A DNA stretch of 64,000 bases from Heterocephalus glaber (GCF_000247695.1 NW_004624784.1:14829830-14893829), one strand, 5' to 3'; shown: positions 41,178 to 52,130, counted from the first letter of the stretch. A program made the numbers and translations. Notes: generated by a model not told the origin, from the sequence alone.

Positions 41178-43059
41178 CAGGGTCTGTAGCTGTAGTAATA
41201 GACACTGACTCTGACCTGGCTAAGCAGAAAAGGAATCTGTTAGCATGCTGGTGTCTCATACAATCATAGCAAGGGCTGAGAGCCAGAATGAAGGCTAAGT
41301 GGCAGGCACAGTGCCCACTCCACATACAACTGACCCAGTGGGAAACCCACAGCTGCTGCTGCCCCTCCAGGCACCAGGGGAGCTTCTTCTTTACTATTCT
41401 TGCTTACTGACTGAACTTCTGGGCCAGAAACTCAATCTTGCTATCCCACCTGCCCAACAGCCGGAAACTACCATTTCCACTCCTGCCAGCATGATGGATT
41501 CTGAGCATCACCTCCTTACAGTCCCTGATGAGTGAGTCTGATTGGTGGAATCTGAGTTACAGATCTGTGCTCCAACTGCAAAGGTGGCTGAGTAATCAAG
41601 TTTCTGCTTTCTAACTTGGGAAGTTACAACTGATAAGGTGAAGAAAACTCCCAAACATAGCAAGTTTGCAGCACAGTCAACCAACAACAAACATGGTAGA
41701 GTCTTCTACAAGGATGGTAAGGCCACAGACCAGACCCTGAAGTATGGCTTTCTTTCCCCAGTGAACTTCCTGTACTTAGCTCTGCTTAGTACAAAGTAGG
41801 CAGTCTGTATCTGCAGAACAAAGGACTCAATGACAGAGAAGGTGGTGATGAAGGTGGTGCTTAGATAATAAGTCCTTTTATTTATCAATATCCTATTAAA
41901 GATTTAAGGCATCTAGATAGATCTCAGTGCCTTATTTGACCAAGTTTGCTATCTAGTCTGTGACCTGGGCCGTTGGTCTGATTCTCCACACTGTGGCACA
42001 TGGACAATGGTCTGGCTCTTTTAAAGGGGCAGGTGGGAACTGATCCAGTTCAGTTCAGAAACAAACATTTCAATAATCTCTGTGTACTTACTCAGCTGTT
42101 AGTTACTACAGTCAATGTGTCCACACCGTTTGCTCCTGGCCATTTGTTCTGATACTGCCTCAGGACTGGAGGAGCTGACCCCATCTCCAGAGCCAACAAC
42201 ACGGTTGGCCTATGCAATCCCCTCTCCTTGCCAGTCTCCTGGGTCAAGAATGAGCCAATATGAGGCAAGTGAGTTTTTTGGTGAGGGTGGAGAGAGACTT
42301 CTCAACACTTTTGGAAGAATCTGAGTTGCTGTCTGCTTGTTTTCTCTGAGAGTTACTGTGAGTGGATCTAACACTCATACTGCCACAGCTGCCTCATGGT
42401 TTAGTCACAGGATGAAGTGTACACACAAAACATTCACAGAGAAACCAGGCTGCCCTGCCTGCAAGTTTCCAGAGACAGCGAATTTCCAAATGATGGGAGC
42501 TACTTTGTTCAATAGTCTGTCTTTTGCCTCCCAATACCCACTCATAGGTACAATTGTTTAAGATGGGCTGAATGAAGAATAGCCCCTTTCCACAAATGTC
42601 CTTCCCTGGGCACTTGTGGCAATGTCTGAGATGTGCTAAGGAAGCCCTGTGTCTAGGGGATCCTGTTTAGGGTAGAAATGCTTTTAGCCCTTTAGTATCT
42701 CAGAGCATGGAGGAGTTTTCCAGGAAGGTGTGAAGCTAGCTGCCAACCACCACTTGGGATCCAGATGGGAAGAGATGGGGCAGAGGAGAGAGCGACAGTG
42801 TTGCTTTGCAGCAAATAAAGGTGGGGAGGTTGCTTTCTGTGTGCCTGCCCTGGCTGGCCACACTTTTCCTGGACAGGGTGAGATGAGACAGCCTCTGGGG
42901 AGCCCTCACATGTTCCTTGATCTCGGCAACAGGGGCAGAGGTTGTCAGGGACATTTCTGCCTTCAGAACACAGCCCCCCAGGGGCGTGGATCTGCTCCAC
43001 ATTATTTAAAGAGAAAGGAGGCCTGGTGCTCCAGAGGGCTCCGAACTGCTCCATATTTT
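41178..43059. other. Unassigned DNA
   Basis: No repeat family is recognised. Positions 41560-41890 have a plus-strand frame with Lys-rich residues followed by AT-rich sequence, which could suggest an old processed pseudogene, but no parent protein was recognised. Positions 42560-42680 faintly resemble an LTR. Confidence 0.35.
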
Positions 43060-43255
43060 CCTGAGAGGGGAGTCCGGTGGAACATAAATAAGACAATTTA
43101 TTCAGAAAAACCATCTCCTCTATTTACATTTAAATTGAATAATTTAAAACACCTTTACCCATTTCCATAAATTATCCCCCATTGGATGGGCAACCCGACT
43201 GCACAGAGGGGGTGCCGTCCTGGGAAAAGCCTAATTACGTTCTCTGCTACAAGGC
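43060..43255. promoter_or_regulatory. Candidate conserved non-coding element
   Basis: AT-rich unique block: CATAAATAAGACAATTTATT, TATTTACATTTAAATTGAAT, AATTTAAAACACCTTTACCC, CATAAATTATCCCCCATTGG, GCCTAATTACGTTCTCTGC. It stops abruptly at a G-rich run. No coding or repeat signature. Confidence 0.5.
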
Positions 43256-43325
43256 TGGGGAGGGGGGAGGGGGGAGGGCAGGGGGAGGGCAGGGGCGGGT
43301 GGGCAGGCCCAGGGGGAGGGAGCTC
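43256..43325 (+). repeat. G-rich run with quadruplex potential
   Basis: At least eight runs of three or more G on the plus strand (GGGGAGGGGGGAGGGGGGAG, GGGCAGGGGGAGGGCAGG, GGCGGGTGGG) separated by one to three bases. It directly follows the AT-rich block at 43060-43255. Confidence 0.75.
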
Positions 43326-43595
43326 TTCGAGGAGGCTGGTGCTTGCCCTGGAATTGGCAGAAGAAGGAGGGGATGGAATACAATGGTGATGTCCCTTTAA
43401 GAACCTCAAAACAGGAAGAAAGAACCCCAAACTCTTCTTTTTCATGGGAGCCAGGTCATTGGGACATTATCCAAAGTCTGACCCTGGGTCATTTATCCTA
43501 TTTTTATAACTTTGAGAGACACCCTCAGGACCCAAGGGAGGAAGGAAAAATAGAAAGAAAGTTCCCTCAGTATTTAGTCACAGCCACCTTCTACT
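43326..43595. other. Unassigned DNA
   Basis: No recognised repeat or gene. Confidence 0.35.
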
Positions 43596-44030
43596 CGCCA
43601 GGCTGAGGGCTAGGGATACAGGACAGGCAGGCCCAGCCTGGCCCTTCAGGGCTCTCCGGTGGGGCCTAGAAAGGACTTTCACAGTCTGAGCAGAGGTGGG
43701 GGGCGGACAGAGAGACCCATTGGAGGTCAGAGGACAGGGAGGAAGTGTCCTCCAGGTGGTGGCTTTTGATATAGTCCCAGAGGATGGGTGGGTACAGGTG
43801 GATTTGGAACAGGGAGACAGCAGCCCTGAGAAGGGGACCAGGGTGAGCAAAGGCACAGAGATGGGAAGCCTCCTGGTTTGGGCTGAGGAGGCCGGGGTGG
43901 CTTCAGGAAGGAGTGGGTGGCAGCCTGGAGAGGTGCAGGGGCCTCGGGGCAGGGGAGGCTAAGCTTCACATCTCAGGGTGCTGGAGCTGCAGTGGAACTA
44001 GGGGGCATTGCCAAGGAGCTGTGTTCCTTA
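43596..44030 (-). mobile_element. L2 LINE fragment, degenerate
   Basis: Reverse L2 order: CCAGGCTGAGGGCTAGGGAT, ACAGGACAGGCAGGCCC, CCTTCAGGGCTCTCC, GTGAGCAAAGGCACAGAGAT, GGAAGCCTCC, and GGAGTGGGTGGCAGCC. Confidence 0.5.
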
Positions 44031-44394
44031 ACAGTGCCGAGAGCTTGTGTGGGTAGGAGGTGGGCACTTGTGCCTCTGTCGCTGAGCCCTTTTGGATCCC
44101 TTAGGAAGGAAAGCCTCCTAGTGCTCAGTGCCTCCTTTTTCCCACCAGGGGCCCAGTAAGGCCCCAGACTCCTCCCGGCTCCACTGATGCAGAGGGGTTC
44201 TGACTCCGGGCAACAGCCAGTTTGGGTTCACAGGCTGTGGGGTCCCCCTGCCTCCAGGGTCTCCTGGGCTGTCTAGCCAGCCTCCTTAAAGTCACCCACA
44301 CATGAGAGCCACCCCCACCTCCCTATTGTTTTTCTCCAGCTCTTCCCAAAGACGGGAGTTCACACCAGCTCCTCTCTCCAAGCAATGGCTTGGA

Positions 44395-44580
44395 GGAGAG
44401 AACAGTGCAGAACACTTTTAAAGGTAAGTGAGTAATAGGTTCTCAAATGCTTATGACAGTCCTATGTGGCAGGAACAATCAGCTCTGCCTGCAAGACAGG
44501 GTAACTGAGGCTCCAGGCTGGAGTCACAGGACTTGAACTTGGATCAACTACGTCTAAGAGTCTGGCTACTGCTGGCAGGC
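44395..44580 (-). mobile_element. MIR SINE
   Basis: CTCAAATGCTTATGACAGTC, CTATGTGGCAGGAACAATC, CAAGACAGGGTAACTGAGGC, GGAGTCACAGGACTTGAACT, and CTAAGAGTCTGGCTACTGC are in reverse MIR order. Confidence 0.7.
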
Positions 44581-45007
44581 TGAGCTGTGTGGCTGACAAG
44601 GACGCAGATAGCAGTTGCTGGCACCATGCAGTGCTGTGCCGGGGGCCATGTGAGCAGATGGGGCATAAACCTCTCTGGGAAAACAGATTAAAGTGGCCGT
44701 GGTGGTGCTTAAAAGCTGTGCAGTCCCCTAGCATGTTAATGGGTCTGATCAGTGTGTTCCTTTGCTGTCTTCATGGGCCCTCCTGAGGCACAAGAAGCAG
44801 ATCCAGCAGGAAAAATGTCTATGGGTCAGTGCACTCTTGGCCCCTTTCTGCCTTTTCGGAGCCAAGGCTCCCAAGACAAACACTCTATTTAGGAAACAGA
44901 GGTCTTCAGTAGCGGCCTCTGGGCTACCTTTTAGCCTAACCCTAGGATCTACTGTCTCCCTCAGTCAGGTCTCTGCTTTGCCCTTTCCTATTGAAGTTTA
45001 ATCTATG
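44581..45007. other. Unassigned DNA
   Basis: No repeat or gene is recognised. Confidence 0.35.
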
Positions 45008-45310
45008 TAGTTTCAGATCCCAAATCTACCTCTTACTAGTTGTGTAGTTGTTTTTTTTTGGTACCGGAGATCGAACTCGAGTCCTTGCGTTTGCGCAGCA
45101 GGTGGCAAAATCACCAAGCTAAATCCCTGGCCCCACTAGCTGTGTGGTTTTGGGAAAGTCCTTTCCCTCTCTGAACCCAAGTCTCTTCTGGATTATAATG
45201 GTGACCTCAGAAGATTGCTGTGAGAATTAGCTGAGATTGTAGAGTAAGTACATGGCATAGAGCGCAGCACATAGAGCAGGTGCCAGCTAAATGCCAGCTT
45301 CTTTTCTAAT
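45008..45310 (+). mobile_element. MIR SINE split by a younger SINE
   Basis: GTTTCAGATCCCAAATCTAC, then CTCTTACTAGTTGTGTAGTT on the left. After the inserted SINE come CTAGCTGTGTGGTTTTGGGA, AAGTCCTTTCCCTCTCTGAA, GATTGCTGTGAGAATTAGCT, and GCGCAGCACATAGAGCAGGT. The insertion falls in the MIR CTTACTAGCTGTGTG word. Confidence 0.8.
45035..45149 (-). mobile_element. ID-like SINE with target duplication
   Basis: The minus strand reads GGCCAGGGATTTAGCTTGGT, then GCCACCTGCTGCGCAAACG, then GACTCGAGTTCGATCTCCGG (B box) and an A tail (T run at 45051-45058). Flanking ACTAGTTGTGTAGTTG (45035-45050) and ACTAGCTGTGTGGTT (45135-45149) are the duplicated MIR target. The element proper is 45051-45134. Confidence 0.85.
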
Positions 45311-46204
45311 TGGTCTGCCACCTTTTAATGAAGTCTTCCCAGGTATGTCTCACCTTTCTTCAAAGTCCTGGGGAACCTTGTCTCGGAGACTTCTAGAACT
45401 CACTGCCTGCTCTGACTGTTGCAGTGCTTGTGGTCCCCTGGCCCTGGGGTGTGTAATTTATAGGTGGTGACCATGACTGATGGTGGAGCTGAGCTTGGCT
45501 GACCTGCTTCATCTCCTGTCTACACCCATTTTCTGCTGTTGATTTTGGACCATTGATTTAAGATGTTTATGTCTCACGCTGTGCCTCATTTTCCTCTTTT
45601 GTTAAAAGAGGTCAAATAACACTTACCTTACCATGAGGTATGTGTGTGTGCATGCATGTGTGTGTGTGTGTGGGGGGGGTAGGCTGCTCCCCACCAGGCG
45701 AGGTCCTCCTGGTAGAGACTGACTCCTTTCTATCTTGGGTCTCCTAAGCACCAACTAGAGATGATCCCCATCCTGGAGCCTTGAGGTGAATGAGGAAAAG
45801 ACTCCACCTTCCCCCACCACCCACATCACAGACTCTGTGGTCATTCATCTTGCTAACTTGGCAATTATGCCAGAGGGCTTGCAAGTGTGGCTGGGACAAT
45901 GGCAGAACTCTTTGGGAGACGATTGTTACCCCTCTATGGAGGTTTCCCATTTGGGTTTGGAGGTCAGTGATCTACAAAATGGGAATCTCCTTTTTAGTCA
46001 AGAAATGATTGGACATCTGTGGTGTGCAAGGAACTCCCTGAGCTATGTTCTGGATTAATAATGGGCCCATCAGAGATTCTTCAAGGTCCTAGCCCAGAGA
46101 TAGCCCGAGATGCCATCTTGCTCATGCCAGCTTTGCCCCAAGGAGGTCAGTTAGCTTGGTTTTGCAGACCTGGGAGAGGGAATCCAGTAGGGGGCAGAGA
46201 GTTG
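45311..46204. other. Unassigned DNA with a TG run
   Basis: A TG/CATG-rich microsatellite ending in a G run lies at about 45640-45680. No gene or repeat family is recognised otherwise. Confidence 0.4.
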
Positions 46205-46330
46205 TATGATGGGAGTGCTGCCCAGGATATCCTGGGACCTGGACCATGGCTCAGCCACACCAATTGTCTCTGGGCCTTGCTTTCCTTATGAAACAGGAAA
46301 TGCCATTAAATAACAAAGATCACCTACAAG
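46205..46330 (+). mobile_element. MIR SINE fragment
   Basis: GACCATGGCTCAGCCACACC, AATTGTCTCTGGGCCTTGC, TTTCCTTATGAAACAGGAAA, then CATTAAATAACAAAGATCAC. MIR core order. Confidence 0.55.
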
Positions 46331-46496
46331 CCCTAAAATTCTCTCTTTCTAGTTCTTTGGGGTCTTTGATAAGTCTTATCTGAATCTCTTTTGCTGTATT
46401 TGAAGATTGCATGGTTGGTGATAGGAGAGCACCATTGGGTAGAGTGCCTAGCCTAGTCCTCAGCTTGGGGGGCTACATAGTTTCAATCTCATGGGA

Positions 46497-46622
46497 AAGA
46501 TTGCAGTCTTTCGTTTTTGTTTTTCTTTTTTTTTGGTACTGGGGATTGAACTTGGGACCTTGGTCTTATGAGGCAGGCGACGGAACCACTGAGCTAAAAC
46601 CCTGGCTGGAAGATTGCATTCT
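46497..46622 (-). mobile_element. ID-like SINE with target duplication
   Basis: The minus strand reads AGCCAGGGTTTTAGCTCAGT, GCCTGCCTCATAAGACC, and GTTCAATCCCCAGTACC followed by an A tail. Flanks AAGATTGCAGTCT (46497-46509) and AAGATTGCATTCT (46610-46622) are the target duplication. Confidence 0.85.
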
Positions 46623-46695
46623 CATGAAATATTTAATGGGAAGAGTCTGCCTGTTAAAATCACTACTATCTCCTTGGGGACAGATCTCCTTTGTA

Positions 46696-46902
46696 CAGTG
46701 GTCCTCAATTCACGAACTTAATTTGTTCCACGATTCTGTACAGTATGGCCATGGCCATGTCCATGTTCATGCAGGAAAGATAGCCACAGTTGTTTGTCAC
46801 CTGATGCAGAGTTCACAAACAAAAACAAAATTTTGCCAAATGCTTCTGTTTGCAAGCCAGATTGTTCGCAAACAAAAGCTTTCATGAACTGAGGTACCAT
46901 TG
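46696..46902. mobile_element. Non-autonomous DNA transposon with inverted ends (MITE)
   Basis: A 207-bp element beginning CAGTGGTCCTCAATTCACGA and ending TTCATGAACTGAGGTACCAT (then TG). The two ends are inverted copies: CAGTGGTNCCTCARTTCAYGAA is shared. TA precedes the left end (46694-46695), as in Tc1/mariner-Tigger elements. Internal GTTCACAAAC and GTTCGCAAAC words repeat. No coding capacity. Family name not assigned. Confidence 0.7.
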
Positions 46903-47114
46903 TGTTATTTGCAGCTTGCCCATACATTGCAGAACTAAGCCTAGCTAGAAATCTCCCCCTAAGGCCATGTGGGTTTCAGGGGTTCAAAGGGATTGTCCAA
47001 GGCACAAAGGAGGTTTCTGGGCCCTGAGCCCACCTCACTTACTGGAGCCTATGGTGGCATCTTGAGCAGGTTCTAGGAAATGGGCTCAGCCCCATGTTTG
47101 AAGCGGATCTTCAT
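46903..47114. other. Unassigned DNA
   Basis: No feature recognised between the MITE and the next candidate element. Confidence 0.35.
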
Positions 47115-47300
47115 TCTGCCTGCTCTCTGAGAGCTGGGGAAAAAAGAGTGTGTGCTTTTTCTCTGTGTTAATAAAACCCAAAATGAGTCTTCATTAAGGG
47201 CTCCATTAAGAAGCCACTGTTATTCTTGGCACTCATTAGCGTTGCTGCTCACCACTAAATTGTCACACTGGTGTTTTCCCGGGGCTTCACAGAGCCCCCT
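47115..47300. promoter_or_regulatory. Candidate conserved non-coding element
   Basis: Unique sequence with spaced ATTAAG words: GTGTTAATAAAACCC, CTTCATTAAGGGC, CTCCATTAAGAAGCC, CACTCATTAGCGTTGC, CACTAAATTGTCACAC. No repeat signature. Conservation not measured. Confidence 0.45.
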
Positions 47301-47864
47301 CCTGGTGATGGAAAGCTGCTCTTTAGATAGATCTGACTTGCTGTGTCTGCGGGATAGAGGAAATAGTTTCCGACGAGTTCATCTCATTCATTCCCCTGTC
47401 CCCACACATTTGCTTGGCTCCTTTAGCTTTGCAGATAGCTAGAGCTCTTTCGTTAGACTGTTTAAGACACTTAGTAGACCCTACGTGGAAGTCCTTCCTC
47501 TTGTCTGACTGCCCCATTTGCTGCAATGTAAGCCCACTGGGACCATTCAAGGTGATACCAAGGAATATCTCTCTAAGAGCACTTTGCTTTCTTTTTACTG
47601 CTGAGTTCAGTCCCTGGGTTAAATTTGATAAATGATGAAACCCTGCTGACTTTGTGTATCCTGTGGTGAGATGCAAACCCAGACAAAGGATTTACCTAGG
47701 ATTGGATGGTCTCTTAGATCCATTCCCTTTCCCTATTCATACCCTCATCTATCACCTGGAGCCCACCTTCACCTTTGTTCATTCCAGGCCCAAGGACAAC
47801 ACCTAGGACTTTTTCTAGGGCCTGTGGTCACCTGGTCCCTCCCCCAGAGGAACCACCTATCCTG
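47301..47864. other. Unassigned DNA
   Basis: No repeat or gene is recognised. Confidence 0.35.
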
Positions 47865-48060
47865 AATCAAATGTGTGCTATGTAGCAGGCACTAGGATAG
47901 GCCTATTGCATTTAACCAAGTGACACTCCCAACAAGTGAGAATTTTGGGTGTGACTACTGTGTAAATTAAAACAAAACAGTCTCAAAGGGATTTGGGTCT
48001 TGGGTAATACAGATTGTAGAAGGCAAAGCCAGACTAGAGCCCAGGTCTTCAAGAGCTGTG
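47865..48060 (-). mobile_element. MIR SINE
   Basis: AATGTGTGCTATGTAGCAGG, CACTAGGATAGGCCTATTGC, AACCAAGTGACACTCCC, AACAAGTGAGAATTTTGGGT, and AAAGCCAGACTAGAGCCCAG are in reverse MIR order. Confidence 0.65.
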
Positions 48061-49199
48061 GAGTTCACCAAACCATTCTTGTCTTCTTACCCTTCCAGAT
48101 AATGACTGCTAACTACAGAAGGGATGCTGTGTGTGAAACATTTTTAATCACTAGCTGATGATGTGATAATAGAAAAATACTTTTTTTCTCACATGTTAGA
48201 ATGTTTACATCCAAGTGAGCATTGTTTCTTTCCTCATAGTCCACTTGGAAAGTTGGGTCCCAGCTCTCATGTTACACATATTTCTCAAGTGTTTCAGAAT
48301 CTTGTCATGTGAAATGGGACCCTACTGGCTATTTGATGGGGGCTGGGGAAAGGTGAGCGGGGGCATTCAGAACTACAGGACCCATGATCTTTCCTCATGT
48401 CTGAAACTACTTTTTGGGCCTGGGGATTTGAAATTCCCCTGGCAGAGCTTGGCTCTCTCACCCTGGGCCATCTGGGGTATCAGTGATCCGTAGATTACCA
48501 TTTTCCTGTCAAAGATGTTACTGGTCTGGCTGTACCTGGAAGTCACACTAAGGGGAACTACTATCTCTTCTTCCATTGCAGCGCAAGTGTGGATCAGCCT
48601 TTTACAAAGCCATTTTCTGTTTTCCTACAGGAGTTTCTTTGCCTAAGGAGAGAGCTCTTCCACCACAGTAATCACTATTAGTCATCTCCTTCAATAAACG
48701 GAGTCTTTTTCCTTTTACAGTATTTTCATGGGGTGCAGAGAGGAAAGAGGAAAAAAGTTGGAGAGTTGCTGCTGGTGATGTCCTGCTTCTCTTCTTGTCT
48801 TTGGACTTGGAGAATCTGTGTAACAACCAACTTTGATGTTATCTCGCCTGCACCACTTCTTTGAGCTGTTTAAGCGTCTCCTTTGCAGATTCACACAACT
48901 TTGGCTATGTTTGGCTTCATTTTCAGACTTCAGAAATACTCTCTCTCTTTTTTTTTTAAAAAGAAATACTCATTTTTTTGAGGAACCAACCCAGCACTCA
49001 CTTCCTATCTCCATCAGACTGACTGGGGCTTACTAAACTAGAGACAGGAAGTGCATGATGGGCTGACAAGGAGGAATTGCTGATGTGGGTTGATAGGTGT
49101 CAGTCTTTCTTCCTCTGTTTTCTTTCTTTTTTTTTTTTGGTGTGTGTGTTGGGAGGTAGGGGCCATTTTGTGAAGTTGGAGTCATATCAAGTGTGTGCA
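48061..49199. other. Unassigned DNA with T-rich runs
   Basis: T-rich runs lie at about 48949-48980 and 49120-49140 (the latter followed by GGTGTGTGTGTTGGG). No SINE body could be attached to either. No gene seen. Confidence 0.4.
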
Positions 49200-49412
49200 A
49201 TTTAATAGGGACCCCTGGAGTTAGGTGCCCTGGACTCTGATATTTAAGACAAGCTCAATGAAAACTAAGGGAAATTACTTCACCCCTGTGAGCTTCAGTA
49301 TTGTCATCTGCAGGATGGGAATAACTACCTATCTAGGGAGATTCTGAAGATCAAATGAGAAGACTCATATGAAGAGTTTTGCTCATGATTGGTGTACATT
49401 AGATTCAAAAAC
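49200..49412 (+). mobile_element. MIR SINE
   Basis: GGAGTTAGGTGCCCTGGACT, GGGAAATTACTTCACCCCTG, GAGCTTCAGTATTGTCATCT, GCAGGATGGGAATAACTACC, and GAAGATCAAATGAGAAGACT. Confidence 0.75.
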
Positions 49413-49420
49413 AAAAGCCA

Positions 49421-49502
49421 GGGCTGGGGTTGTAGCTGAGCGGTAGAGCGCTTGTCTAGCATGCATGAGGTGCTGGGTTCAATCCCCAGCACTGAAAAAA
49501 AA
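49421..49502 (+). mobile_element. ID SINE (well preserved)
   Basis: GGGCTGGGGTTGTAGCTGAG, CGGTAGAGCGCTTGTCTAGC, ATGCATGAGGTGCTGG, GGTTCAATCCCCAGCACTG, and an A tail. A and B boxes are nearly intact, so it is among the least diverged SINEs here. It is tRNA-Ala-derived in origin and not a tRNA gene. Confidence 0.92.
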
Positions 49503-50029
49503 GGTCATTGTTGTGACTACTAACATATTAATGACAGTGGTTGGCTGTGAGCTGTTGCTGTTTTGGAGAGAGAGGAGCTGGATGGGAGCTGTCTGTGGTT
49601 CTGCATTCATTCAACCAAGAAGACAATTTCACCAACCTGATAGACCTTGGTCAGGCACTGTCTTAGGCACCAGATTCCTCAGGCAAATTGAAAGCCCTTT
49701 ATGTGGATTCTCAGAGAGTCTCTGGGGTTACCTAGGTGAGAACATGTGGCAGTTTTGCCAGTGAACATGGGCTGTCTGGTGTACATGTGTATGAGTAGGC
49801 AGGGTTCCTAACACAGAGTGTGCTGTGTGTGAGAGAGAGGAGAGAATGAGTAGGTGGCTGACATGCCTGCAGCTCTCCTAGTGGACTGGCTGTAAGAAGG
49901 CCCTGGTGTGGACCTGGGGAGGGGCTGGCTTCCCCAGAACTCCCTAAAACACCAAAGTATACCCTGCTCCCACCTGTATCCGCAGCCCAGGCCAACAGAG
50001 CAGAGTAAATCAGCCCAGAGCCGAGCTGC
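49503..50029. other. Unassigned DNA
   Basis: Positions 49600-49690 faintly resemble an L2 terminus on the minus strand (CATTCATTCAACCAAGAAGA). No gene seen. Confidence 0.35.
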
Positions 50030-50400
50030 TCCCCTGCCGGGCACTCCAAACTAATTTTCTGGTACATTATACACTTGGCCTTTTGAACAATCAATGGCCT
50101 TAAATGCTGTTTGGTTCCTGCAGCCAAATCCAAGAGAAATAAGACATAATCCATCTGGCTGATATGACTGGAGCAAGGCGGGAAAGAAAGAGAAAGACAG
50201 AGCCCGGAGCTGCCAAGGGGGGCTCTGCTGGGCTCAGGGAGGGCGGTGGAACTGGAGGGACCTGCCAGCTTTCAATGGGCCTTTAAGAGATATTAATGGC
50301 CGGCTAATCACAGCCCCGTTTGTCTCCATGCTGCCCGCCCACTCAAGCCATCACTCTCTGAAAGCTGAGCTCTGTGGGGGAGGCTGGCATAAGGCTCAGG
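50030..50400. promoter_or_regulatory. Candidate conserved non-coding element
   Basis: Unique block with CCAAACTAATTTTCTGGTAC, CCTTTTGAACAATCAATGGC (SOX-type ACAAT), CTTAAATGCTGTTTGG, CATAATCCATCTGGC, and TTAAGAGATATTAATGGCCG next to GGCTAATCACAGCC. No repeat family or plausible exon. Enhancer role inferred. Confidence 0.5.
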
Positions 50401-51999
50401 ACTAGGGTGCAGAGGGAGGGCCCAGCCCTTGCTGCAGACATCCTTGAACCCTAAACTGATGGGCCTGCCTTGGGTCTTGATGTGGAGTTAGATTTTGGAC
50501 ATAGAAGCCCTGGGATGGCAGCAGACAGGGAATCCCTGGGAGCAGGGGTTGTTTGGAAGGACCCACCATGGCTAGCAGGTGATACCATGATCCCCACAGG
50601 TCCTACCTGGGCTCAGCCTCCGGAAGGTGGAGTGTGAGGAGGGGCTGAGGGAGGAGGTGTTTGACTTGGTTTTTCCTGAAGGTTATTCTGCACATGGAGG
50701 GAGAAAGCAGAAACCTCCTACTCCAGGGCCTCTGCTCACCATGAGGTCAAGACTCTTGGGAGGACAAACAGCTGAGCAGCAGCCTTGGACAGTCCAGCCA
50801 GGAGAAGTGCATCCCAAACATGCTCAGTTTCTCTCTCTACCTCTGGCTTTTCCCACTCTTAGGGGGAGAGGTGGGGAGTGGGATGCCTGGCCCAGGATTC
50901 AGTTTCCCCATTTGTCTCTAGAAATGGTCACTATGTTGATCAGATAGGTGGAGGATGCAGAGCTCTACTGGATCCAGGGCCTTGGGCCATTTTCCTCTCC
51001 TGTTCCAAAGGTGGGTGAGATGACATTCATAAAGCCCAAATCACAGCAGACCCGTGAGATGAGGGAGTCAGGAACATTCCCTTTCCCCAGGAGTTCTGTG
51101 GAAGTGGTTCCTCTCAGAAGGAAAGAGGATGTGGGGGAGGCAGATGGGAGGTGGCAGCTCTCTTGCCCTGCACCTGGCTCTACCTGTCTGCACCTCCATG
51201 CATAGTCACACACCTGGGTTGCTGTTGGTACCACAGCCCCTGAGGAAGAGGGACAGGGGCTGGTGGCAAGGCCAATAAATTGGCAAAGCAGAGGAGTCAG
51301 GTAAGGGACAGGAAGCTTAGGCTGGAGGCATCTGCCATATAGAGGGGGCCTCACCTGGGCAGTTGGGCCTGCTGGGGGCTGATGAAAGGAAAGAGGGAAG
51401 CCACCTTAGCACTTACTTTGGCTGGAGCAGTCTTCTCTCCAGGTTTTTGGCGGAGGCTCCCAACTGTATACTACCAGGATCTGGGTGGGGTCTTCCTGTA
51501 AAGCCTGACCCTACTTGGCTCCCCTGGGCCCACCTGGTTCCACCTGGCCCTACTGAAATAGAGAGCTGCTCCTACACATCAGAGTAACTCAATTCCCAGC
51601 AGCAGCATCAGCAGCAGTGACAATACAGTGCTGGCATCAGCTCTGTGATGAGGGTGGAGCCTGTGCACCTCCCCAATGGGTAATTATGCTACAGCATGTT
51701 CTAGGGAGATGCGGACTTGTCTGACAAGGTGCATGCTTGTTCCTGATGCCAAGGCAGCTGGGGAGTTGAGCAGAGAGGCCAGGGGCTGAAGGTGATGGCA
51801 TTGCTTGGGGCACCTGTCATGGGTAATGAGCTGCTGATCCCAAGGGGCAGCCATCCACTCATCCTTAGCTCAGGGAAGGAATAGCTAGAAGGGGCAGCCA
51901 GGTCTAAGACTCCTGAACAGGAGTGTGGGGGAGTGGAGGATGTCACATAAGTGATCCATGGCGTAACCATGATGACAGTGGCAGCAGTCCCAGTGTTTA
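50401..51999. other. Unique DNA, no feature recognised
   Basis: GC-moderate sequence with a CAG/CAGCATCAGCAG run at about 51597-51619. No gene or repeat family is recognised. Confidence 0.4.
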
Positions 52000-52130
52000 C
52001 AGGTTGTCCTGTACTTTTCAAAACATTTTCACATTTCATCTTCACCATAATGCTGTCATGAAGGGACACATCTTTATCCTATTTAAATGATGAAAAGCCA
52101 CATCTGAGAAGACTCAGCAGTGTGGCCAAG
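52000..52130 (-). mobile_element. MIR SINE fragment
   Basis: TTTCAAAACATTTTCACATT, TCATCTTCACCATAATGCTG, and CATCTTTATCCTATTTAAAT with GATGAAAAGCCACATC follow the reverse MIR core. Confidence 0.6.

Noticed and set aside
41560..41890. Possible processed pseudogene with a Lys-rich frame followed by AT-rich sequence
   Set aside because: No parent protein was recognised, there is no poly(A) tract and no flanking duplication. A translated search against ribosomal and other abundant proteins would settle it.
49421..49502. tRNA-like sequence with A and B boxes
   Set aside because: The body is a dispersed ID SINE with an A tail and no acceptor stem or cloverleaf, not a tRNA gene. The same applies to the other SINE copies.
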